DNA of 34,672 nucleotides from positions 1 through 34,672 of the IMG/VR virus record IMGVR_UViG_3300034375_003647; one strand, 5' to 3'. Made by a program: the position numbers and the translations under genes. The notes under the pieces were generated by a model. That model saw nothing but the letters and a program-made list of their open reading frames with translations, made no database searches and was not told the origin of the DNA. The stretch comes from a virus. Below are positions 15,563 through 23,300 of the stretch, one piece after another (position 1 is the first letter of the stretch; every line of letters starts with the position of its first letter).

Positions 15563-17449
15563 TTATATTGGCTTTCCGAATGCGTCTACTTTTGGTTTAT
15601 CTGTCTTTTTCACCCCACCTTCAGCGTTATATACTTCACGAGCTGTCTCAACTACTTGCTTGACAGCCGCAAGAACATCTGACTTATTGTCTCCTGACCT
15701 GCTTAAATTAACAACCACAGGTGTTTGTCCTGGTACTGATATTGTAATATCATCACCAGCACCAATACCAAATGAATCCTTAAATGTCACAGTTCCTTGC
15801 ATACCTAATTTTCTCAATTTAGAATTTAGCAATGTACTTGCTGCAGTAACTACTTGGTCAGGCTCTTTAATTTCAGTGTCTTCAAAAACTTCTACATCTT
15901 CTGGGGTATAAGAGAATACAGAAACTTCTTTAAATCCAACCCCAGCCTCTGCAGACTCTGATGAAATATCACCTTCAAATGCTCCCCCTGTTTCTTTGTA
16001 AGTATCAACCATAGCGTCAAACGATTGGTCACCAATCTGAGATTTAGGAGCTATGTATCTTATTAATCCTTGAGTAACCTCCTCCATGGATAGATTAACT
16101 GGTTTACCATCCTTACCCTTTTTGGTCCTTGGGATTCTTTCTGTTACTATATTTCCTGAAGGGTCTTTTATTTTAATAATAAACTCATCAGCATCTCTTG
16201 TGATATTTTCAATTTTATTATCTCCAAATTCAGCTTGACTGTTTACATCTGTAATAATATCACGAGCCACTAAGTCGAACTGCTTATCATTAGCTGTTTG
16301 CAACTTATTAGCGTTACCAATGTAGCCAGCTACTTTTTCTGTTTGCTTTCTATCTCCTGCTTCAGTTAAAGTTTCAGCTCTTGTCTCCTTAACTTCTAAC
16401 TTATCATCAAGCTGAGCTTTTATGATATTCTCAGTATACTGTAAAGCATCTTCTTCTTGCTCTTTAGTAAATTGCGGAACAAGTACTCCACTTGAATCTA
16501 CCCTAACAAGTATAGCGTCAGGGTTGTCTGCTCTATCCTCTTCACTAAATATTATGTTAGCAGAGCCATCGCTCTTAACATACTTACCTTGTACGCTGTC
16601 AACTAAAACACTAAGCATTTGGTTTCCTGAACCAGCAATACTTTTAGCGTAGTCACGTATCATTTCCTTGGCATCATCTCTTAAGAAGAAGTCTTCTTGA
16701 GAAACTATTTTTTCTTCAGTCATATACTGACTAATAGTTTGACCTATAGCCTCAACTGGTTTTTCAGAAGCTTCTAATATATCTACCTTGTTTACCTTTT
16801 GATTCATTCTTTGATTCAATTGGTTTGCTGGTATATATCTTTCTGGAAATTTATTAGGGTCAGGAAACTCTCCACTTGCTTTTTCTTCATCCGTTAGAAT
16901 AACAACAGAAGCGTATCCTGTAACAGGGTCAGATACAAACTCCATATTAGAAACCTTACCAAAACCATTTAGGCTTTGTGCGTAAGTTGTTTCTGCCGAG
17001 GAGCTTACTCCTTCCTGCATTCTTTTCTCATACTCCTCAAAAGAAGTGTTGTAGTTTTTTACAGCGTTAGACATAGACGCTACGCTTTGCTTTTGGTTTG
17101 ATGTAAACACCTGATAATCAGTAGGACTGATTAGACCTCTTTTTAAAAAGTCCAGCATATCCATAGACTGTGAACCAGCCTGATTAGAAAACTGAAGTAT
17201 TTTAGAGTTTAAATTATTATCTGCACCTGGCTCTATGGAGTTTATTTTCTCCATATTGTCAGCCGCCTGCTTCTCTAATCTGGTTCTCTCTGTTTGTCTT
17301 TCAGTTTGAATCCTTGACAACTCGTCAGATATGGTCTTAGCTTGACCAGACCAATCTACCTGAGTAGAGTTAACATCACGTCCTGCGTACGTTTTATAAT
17401 TTGAAGGGGTTGCTTCTCCCTCTTGTATTGATCCTGTATCTAAAGCCAT
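15563..17449 (-). CDS. Internal virion / ejection protein (628 aa), T7 gp15-like position
   Basis: Soluble, largely helical protein. The N-terminal 1-150 is coiled-coil-rich (ISDELSRIQTERQTERTRLE), followed by mixed alpha/beta parts and a C-terminal beta-containing segment (GIGAGDDITISVPGQTPVVVNLSR) ending in a Lys-rich tail. No signal peptide or clear catalytic motif. It lies between a small gp14-like protein and the giant gp16-like protein, with 8 and 6 bases between stop and next start; this arrangement and length match the middle member of podovirus ejection triads. Assignment rests on context, not sequence recognition. It may alternatively be a cargo protein as in crAss-like phages. Confidence 0.6.
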   Translation of the reverse strand: MALDTGSIQEGEATPSNYKTYAGRDVNSTQVDWSGQAKTISDELSRIQTERQTERTRLEKQAADNMEKINSIEPGADNNLNSKILQFSNQAGSQSMDMLDFLKRGLISPTDYQVFTSNQKQSVASMSNAVKNYNTSFEEYEKRMQEGVSSSAETTYAQSLNGFGKVSNMEFVSDPVTGYASVVILTDEEKASGEFPDPNKFPERYIPANQLNQRMNQKVNKVDILEASEKPVEAIGQTISQYMTEEKIVSQEDFFLRDDAKEMIRDYAKSIAGSGNQMLSVLVDSVQGKYVKSDGSANIIFSEEDRADNPDAILVRVDSSGVLVPQFTKEQEEDALQYTENIIKAQLDDKLEVKETRAETLTEAGDRKQTEKVAGYIGNANKLQTANDKQFDLVARDIITDVNSQAEFGDNKIENITRDADEFIIKIKDPSGNIVTERIPRTKKGKDGKPVNLSMEEVTQGLIRYIAPKSQIGDQSFDAMVDTYKETGGAFEGDISSESAEAGVGFKEVSVFSYTPEDVEVFEDTEIKEPDQVVTAASTLLNSKLRKLGMQGTVTFKDSFGIGAGDDITISVPGQTPVVVNLSRSGDNKSDVLAAVKQVVETAREVYNAEGGVKKTDKPKVDAFGKPI

Positions 17450-17457
17450 CTTTATTC

Positions 17458-18174
17458 TTATCCAAACATTAATCTATACATCTCCATCATATCTGCTTGA
17501 TTATCCTTAAGCATCTTTCCTTTATCAAGAAGTCTCTGGCCTCTTTGCCCAACGTTGTACTTTCTTGCTCCAGTTAATCCTTTCTGTTTTTCCATCAACT
17601 TGTTTCCTCTGGTAGTAAGCCTGTCTGCTTTACCCATCTTATAAAGTGGAGCTGCCTCAGCAAAACCAGCAGCAGCCTGACCTAAGCCAGCTATACCGCC
17701 TTTAATAGCAGCAGTCTTTGCTTCTTGAGCATCTCTTGCTCTTTCTTCTTGGTCTGCAGCTTGACCAACATCCATACCTATAAGTTGTTGTTTTATTTTT
17801 TCACGAGAGTCAGCTTTTAATTTATCAAGGTTGTAAATATCTTGACCCATTTCTATCCTGGTCTTCTCTGCTTCTTCAGCTTGTTGTGCTCCTACACTCC
17901 CAATACCTGCAGCTAAAGAGCGAGGGTCAGCTTCTTGAAGAGCCTGAATAGCCTGCTGGTCGGCAGCTAAGTTTGCTTCAAATTCAGCTTCGTATGCTTC
18001 TGTAGGTATTGATAACTCTTCATACTGATTTACTTCAGCTCTTTTACGAGCGTCAGCCATCAAACGAGCCGCCTCAGTGTTGGCTTTTTTCATAGCTTGA
18101 TTTTGTTTAGAGGCCTGTACAAATGACATTGCCGCTGAACCTATTCCTAATACTGCTCCTGTTATTGCTGCCAT
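17458..18174 (-). CDS. Small internal virion protein (238 aa), T7 gp14-like
   Basis: The N-terminus MAAITGAVLGIGSAAMSFV is a Gly/Ala-rich hydrophobic segment, followed by long Ala/Gln/Glu-rich helices (about 20-140), a second Gly/Ala-rich stretch (AAIKGGIAGLGQAAAGFAEAAPL, about 160-182), and a basic C-terminal part. This composition and its place as the first gene of the triad match gp14-type internal virion proteins, which leave the head and form a pore in the outer membrane at infection. The gene ends 8 bases before the 628-residue gene. The role is inferred from composition and order. Confidence 0.7.
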   Translation of the reverse strand: MAAITGAVLGIGSAAMSFVQASKQNQAMKKANTEAARLMADARKRAEVNQYEELSIPTEAYEAEFEANLAADQQAIQALQEADPRSLAAGIGSVGAQQAEEAEKTRIEMGQDIYNLDKLKADSREKIKQQLIGMDVGQAADQEERARDAQEAKTAAIKGGIAGLGQAAAGFAEAAPLYKMGKADRLTTRGNKLMEKQKGLTGARKYNVGQRGQRLLDKGKMLKDNQADMMEMYRLMFG

Positions 18175-18176
18175 AA

Positions 18177-18587
18177 TTAAAATATCTTTATTAACTCATG
18201 AGTGTAAGAACTTCCTTCTAAAAATCCTTTCTCTTTATATAGGTTTATCAGAGGTTGGTTCTTTATTAATGCATATATATATTTCTTGCCCAACAACTCT
18301 GCTTGATTACTAATAGTTTCTATTAGCAAAGATAACGATTCTTTTCTTTTGTCTCTGTCCTTGTAGTTTATATTGGATATAATCCAGTCACACCAGACTG
18401 CTTTTGAGTTTGTCTCATACATAAATCCAGCACAAACAGGAGTTTCTCCATCGTATACTATGTACCCACCAGTACCGTTTTCAGGTAAAAAATCTTTAGG
18501 TGGAGCAGTCCATCTCCAATCATTCCACCACCCACAAAGTATGTTATCGTAATCCTCTGCTATTAATGGTCTTATATTAAATTTCAT
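18177..18587 (-). CDS. GNAT-family N-acetyltransferase-like protein
   Basis: A 136-residue protein with the GNAT outline: N-terminal MKFNIRPLIAEDYDNI, a Trp-rich segment (GWWNDWRWTAPP), the beta strands GYIVYDGETPVCAGFMY and WCDWIISN, and the late motif NQPLINLYKEKGF, which matches the conserved N-x2-L-x2-L-Y-x-K-x-G-F of acetyltransferases. The usual acetyl-CoA loop (R/Q-x2-G-x-G/A) is not obvious; DRDKRKES occupies that place, so activity is uncertain. It lies between tail genes and the ejection triad and has its own promoter element five bases before the ATG. It could modify a virion or host protein; the substrate is unknown. It overlaps nothing and is followed two bases later by the gp14-like gene. 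Confidence 0.7.
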   Translation of the reverse strand: MKFNIRPLIAEDYDNILCGWWNDWRWTAPPKDFLPENGTGGYIVYDGETPVCAGFMYETNSKAVWCDWIISNINYKDRDKRKESLSLLIETISNQAELLGKKYIYALIKNQPLINLYKEKGFLEGSSYTHELIKIF

Positions 18588-18592
18588 TAATG

Positions 18593-18600
18593 CAAAGATA
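18593..18600 (-). promoter_or_regulatory. TATCTTTG promoter element before the GNAT gene
   Basis: On the - strand, TATCTTTG matches TAnnTTTG and ends five bases before the ATG at 18587. The same element and the same five-base gap precede the gene starting at 27088. Transcription from it would give a leaderless or nearly leaderless mRNA for the acetyltransferase and the ejection triad. No clear -33 element. Confidence 0.55.
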
Positions 18601-18607
18601 ATAAAAA

Positions 18608-19399
18608 CTACGGAAAGCTTTTCATTACATCACTACCGACAGCAAATAATTCAACCGCAGAAGTGTTTGTATTTTGTAGCGTATATTCCATAAAGTAACC
18701 ACGTGCTCCATGAGATTCTGCAACAGCGTCTTTAACAAAGAATATAAAGTCACCCACAGCAGGAGCAGAACCAGCACCAGAGCAATCAACACTCATAAAA
18801 TATTGTTGAAGTGTACCTGATGTTGTAGAGACAGGGTTACTTCCAAATTGAAGCAATGGTCCGTACTGAGTACTGACACCGCCATTGACACCAAATACTA
18901 TATCTCCAACGCTCATTATGGTTCCAATGTCTAATCCAACTGGAAATCTAATTATAGTGTTAGCTAATATGCCACTAACAATTGATGCTGAACCAACACC
19001 ATTGACAGACCTTTCTTTTAGGTTAACGGTTCCAGAATTTTCTCTAATAAAAGTAAACCATTCCCCTTCCTTTTGTTGGAAGTATGTGCTTAACATAGAG
19101 CCTGTACTTAAATCTGTAACTAAGTCTGTGCATTCCCAAGCATCATTACTTTCGTAATACATAGTCTTAAACAACTTTATAGTCATAGGGTCTGTATTCA
19201 AAGCTGCCGTTATAGTTGAGTTGTACTGTTGACCATAATAATTATTTCTCAAAGGATTGGTGTTGTGTCTAAATAGATTACCACCTTTAAAACTATAGAA
19301 GTATTGGTTCATACCAATCATATAATCAGGAATGTATGAATAAAACGAAGGCCATCCTTGAGCCTCTTCACTATAAGATAATGTCTTTGGATCTATCAT
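18608..19399 (-). CDS. Tail structural protein (263 aa), muzzle-like C-terminal module
   Basis: The N-terminal half contains TLSYSEEAQGWPSFYSYIP, FYSFKGGNLFRHN, NNYYGQQYNSTIT and KEGEWFTFI, a run of motifs I recall from the downstream part of large tail 'stabilisation'/muzzle proteins of crAss-like phages, where it normally follows a Y-D-P-Y-x-D-E-Y-V-L segment in the same chain. Here that segment is in the separate 1584-residue protein (about residue 1197), suggesting a split. The C-terminal 80 residues (SAPAVGDFIFFVKDAV... VELFAVG) resemble the ends of the two upstream tail proteins. Mostly beta structure, no signal peptide. It ends just before the GNAT promoter. Virion location is well supported by context; exact role is inferred. 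Confidence 0.6.
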   Translation of the reverse strand: MIDPKTLSYSEEAQGWPSFYSYIPDYMIGMNQYFYSFKGGNLFRHNTNPLRNNYYGQQYNSTITAALNTDPMTIKLFKTMYYESNDAWECTDLVTDLSTGSMLSTYFQQKEGEWFTFIRENSGTVNLKERSVNGVGSASIVSGILANTIIRFPVGLDIGTIMSVGDIVFGVNGGVSTQYGPLLQFGSNPVSTTSGTLQQYFMSVDCSGAGSAPAVGDFIFFVKDAVAESHGARGYFMEYTLQNTNTSAVELFAVGSDVMKSFP

Positions 19400-19400
19400 A

Positions 19401-20357
19401 TTAACACGCTGTTAGTTGAGTTATTACTCCATTGGCAACCAAAGCACAGTGAGGAACACCATTGACCTCAACACCCCAATGAGCGTCAGCTAATGGAGTT
19501 ACGGCATTAGGGTCTGCAAATATCCAGTCGTTCACCGCAGGAGCACCAGGAGTACCTGCTACGGGAACAGTGTAGTAAACTGTATCAAAGGCTGCAGAGC
19601 AAACCTGAGAGCAAGAAGAGTGGCTTGTTGTTGTTCCTACAACACCAGTCAATTCTGCTGGACAAAAGACCTCTAAATCAAAATCAGCATAAAGACACGT
19701 AATGTCTATTTGAAAAGAAGCTGTTGAAGGAGAGGCGTTAGGCTTTGGTATTACCATATATGTATTCCCTGGCTCTGTAGTTGTAAAGCTTACACCACCA
19801 GCAGCTTGATTAGTATATGGCCCTAAAGTAACAGCTGTACCTGTGTTATCCCATTGTGATAAAGCAGTATTATAGTTGTATACATTTCCAGCTAAAGTTG
19901 CAGTGTTACTACCTGTCGCATTATCCATAGGTAAAGCGCTGCAATCTCCTGTTGTAGGGTTCTCAATACCAATTACACCTTGAAGATATCCATACAAGTT
20001 GCTTGAATATTCTGAAGCTGTAGTGCCATCATAAGTCCACTGAAACTTTACGTTGGAAGACCAAGGGTTTACTCTTACTATCACAGCTCCTGTTGCTGAA
20101 CTAAGGTCTACAGTAACATTATAGGTACCAGCGTTTTCATACAGCTGATACTCTGGTGTAATTAAAGTTCCGCAAGCTGGTATGCATGCTGGGCAAGTTG
20201 TTACTGGTCCTAAAACTCCACCAGTTTGTAATCTATATATAGGCCCTATAGAGTAATAACCATCTGGAGCTAAATTTAGAAGTTCTGAATCTGTAAAAAC
20301 AGAAGTTGAATCTGCTAAAGATGATCCATCAAAATAATATGTTCCTGTTGTTGGCAT
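19401..20357 (-). CDS. Tail appendage / adhesin-like protein (318 aa)
   Basis: The N-terminus FDGSSLADSTSVFTDSELLNLAPDG... is the type found on Bacteroidetes phage tail appendage proteins. The centre is Ser/Thr/Gly-rich beta structure with a segment VIVRVNPWSS...WTYDG-x-x-A-S-E-Y-S-S-N-x-x-G-Y-L-Q-G. Cysteines are frequent (CPACIPAC, SSCSQVC), unusual for phage proteins and suggestive of disulfides or metal sites in an exposed domain. The C-terminal module (GAPAVNDWIFADPNAV ... ANGVITQLTAC) recurs in its neighbours. One base separates it from the 263-residue gene. Probably exposed on the tail and involved in host binding; inferred from composition and context. Confidence 0.6.
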   Translation of the reverse strand: MPTTGTYYFDGSSLADSTSVFTDSELLNLAPDGYYSIGPIYRLQTGGVLGPVTTCPACIPACGTLITPEYQLYENAGTYNVTVDLSSATGAVIVRVNPWSSNVKFQWTYDGTTASEYSSNLYGYLQGVIGIENPTTGDCSALPMDNATGSNTATLAGNVYNYNTALSQWDNTGTAVTLGPYTNQAAGGVSFTTTEPGNTYMVIPKPNASPSTASFQIDITCLYADFDLEVFCPAELTGVVGTTTSHSSCSQVCSAAFDTVYYTVPVAGTPGAPAVNDWIFADPNAVTPLADAHWGVEVNGVPHCALVANGVITQLTAC

Positions 20358-20366
20358 AATTTAATT

Positions 20367-23300
20367 TTAACAAGTTCCGCTATCTATTACTAATCCATAT
20401 TGACCAACCTCAATCCAGTTCTTAGGACTTGATGAAGCTGGACTTGTTTGGTCTACTATATAATATCCTGGTGCTAACATAGAGTTAGCAGTACAATTAG
20501 AGGTATCGTAGCATACATCTCCTGTTACTGGGGTTACTCCGCTTCCATGGAATGACCTTAATGCTGATCCAGTTCCAATAGTATCTGTAGAGCATGTAAA
20601 ATCTAAGGACCCTGACACTGGACCAAAGTAAGCTGTATTGCAATCTTGACTACATCCACAGCATGCGTCTACAGCTTCTTCTGTTGCGCTGTCAGCGTAG
20701 CATAAAGTAGACGAAACAACTTTTCTTAAATCCCAAACCAAATATAAGTACTGATTACCAGCAGGTAAACTTAAACTACTTATTGTCGCTTGGTAATTTC
20801 CTGTAGAAGGATTTGTTATAGGAGTTACGTTATTCAATAAAGGAATTAAAGTGCTCATATCTGAAGAACCGTACAATGTATTTGAAGATAAATATCCAAA
20901 CTTATTAAGAGCTGAATCAAATACAAAATCGTCAGTTCCTTGAGTTAGTATTTCCATCGTAAGGTCTACGCCATTATAAGGGAATATACCTACTGACCTT
21001 TGTCCAGTTATTGAATTGTATTCAGAAGGACTTTCCAAACCTAAGCTTGCTTGTAGGTTTGAAAGAGGACTAAATGTTGTTCCATCATTCCAACTGTAAG
21101 CATAGTGAATGTATTCACCGTTGGTAAACCCTGTTGTCAATACCGCTCTAACTACAGTTATTTCATTTGAAGGAGGGCATCCAACAACGACAGAGTATGT
21201 GGCTGTATCTGTAGATGGTGTAATAGTCACATCTACATTGTTTGGTGTAGGAGATGACTTGTCGAAAGTAAGCGTTCCACTTTCACTTACATTTCCTGTT
21301 TGGTATGTGGTTCCATTCCATACAGCCTGAACATTAACAGTTCCTGAAGAAATGGTATAATCAATACTAATCTCTCCAATGGAAGGATTTAATTCTACAG
21401 TGTAAGATAGTTCTCCTGCTGCATCAGTTTGTGATATTTCCACACCACAAGGCAAAAACTCTTCAGAGGCAGGTACGGTTTTATTATTAGTAGATAAAAC
21501 ATATTCATCCATATACGGGTCGTAACCACCTAATTTTTGTGTAGAAAACTGGCCTATGAATTGGTCTCTAAACCAAGACCTCATGCCCATGTCTGATATA
21601 ACTTTCAGCTGATCACTGGTTGCGCTGGCTCCTTGAAGCATTAACACAGAACTTCTTTTTGTATCAGTGAAAAACACTTTACTTCCCCAAGACACAAAAC
21701 TTTCAGGATTAAAACTTATACCGTATTCTTCTATTCTGGCTACCTGAGTTCCAAGAACTTCAGGGACAGAAGCAATAGCACCACCACCTGTGGAATCAGT
21801 AATAATATTTTTACTTGTAAGCACGTATGATATCCTGTCTTCTTGTAAAACAAGTATGTCTGTTTCACGAGAGTGAAGCTTCATTATTGGACCAAACGAT
21901 GACTCTAAATCTTTAAAGTTTACTAAACCTAAATTAAACTCGTTAAGATTATTTGTGTTTGAACCAGGGGAATATACACCACTGTATGTCATACCAGCGA
22001 AACGGTCCGCCTCCTTATAATCTTGTTTTGAAACAGCTAATACTCTCTCTCCTAAATTAAAGCTTGGCTCGGCAAGTTCGTCAAATATCTTGTAACTCTC
22101 TACACCATTTCCAAATACATAACAGTTAGCATTATTTAATGTAAGTTTTAAAGCTTGACCTGCAGTTTGATTTTGGTCTGTTGCGTCTGAAAAAACATAA
22201 GAGCCAGTGTTGTTGTCAAACTTGTCAGCCATATGAAACCCACCTCTTATGTCATAAAAATCTGAAGCATCGTAAAATAAGTTAGGATCAACCTTGTCGG
22301 GCTCTGTTTCAAAAACAAGTAAACCACCACCGACTTTTATTTCTATTCTCATATCAGCATGACCTGGTCGTTTTGTTCCGAACAAGCCTGCTCCACATTT
22401 TGGTATTGCTGCTCTATTAACAAAGTACTGACCTCCAACTCCGTTGTCTACAATATAAAACTTACTTTGAAAGCAGCTCATATCACCAACAGCATTAAAA
22501 GATGCATATGGTCCAGCACCATCATTGTCTAAAAATTCAGCGCTTACACCATTGGATACACCATTTGTTAAATCTATATTGTCTCCTATTAGCCACTCAT
22601 AAAAATTAGGATAATCTTGAGTTACTGTAAATGTTTGATCAAACTTATAGCTCTTTGCATTACAGTTAGCTCCACCTGAATTACTTCTCCAGTTATTAAT
22701 GTATATTCTTACGGTTGATCCAGCTGTTAAAGCTATTGGAGTAGTGCCATTAATATCGTTGGTTGTATTTAAAGAATAGGTATTGTTAGGTAGTTGACAA
22801 GCTGTAGATGTGGTTAAAAACTTTTGAGTACCATAACTATAAGCTTCAGCATCAGGGTCAATAGGAACATAACTACCAGATTTCATTATCATATATACTC
22901 CAGGTAAGTTAGTTTCTCCACCAGCAGTCTCAATATCGCCACGAGCAAATGTTTTTATATCTAAAACATTACTTGTAACGACTGTATTTACATTTCCTAA
23001 TGCGTCTATTTTTACAGTTAAAGTATCTCCAATATTAACCTTATTTATATTGTCTCCTTCTAATTTAAAGTAGTAAACATTCTTATCGTCATCGTCTTGA
23101 TAAACTAAATTTACAAAAACAGTTTCGTAATCTCCTTGATTAGGCTTGACAACAAACTTGTATTTATCAGCCCAATAAGGAGGTTTGTTAGTGAGCTCTA
23201 CTTTTATTTGGTTTTTTCTTATACTTTGTTCAGCGTCAAAAAACACAGTGTTTTCAGGAGATGTTAAAACAGTTGATGCTCTTCCGTAATCGTCCATGTA

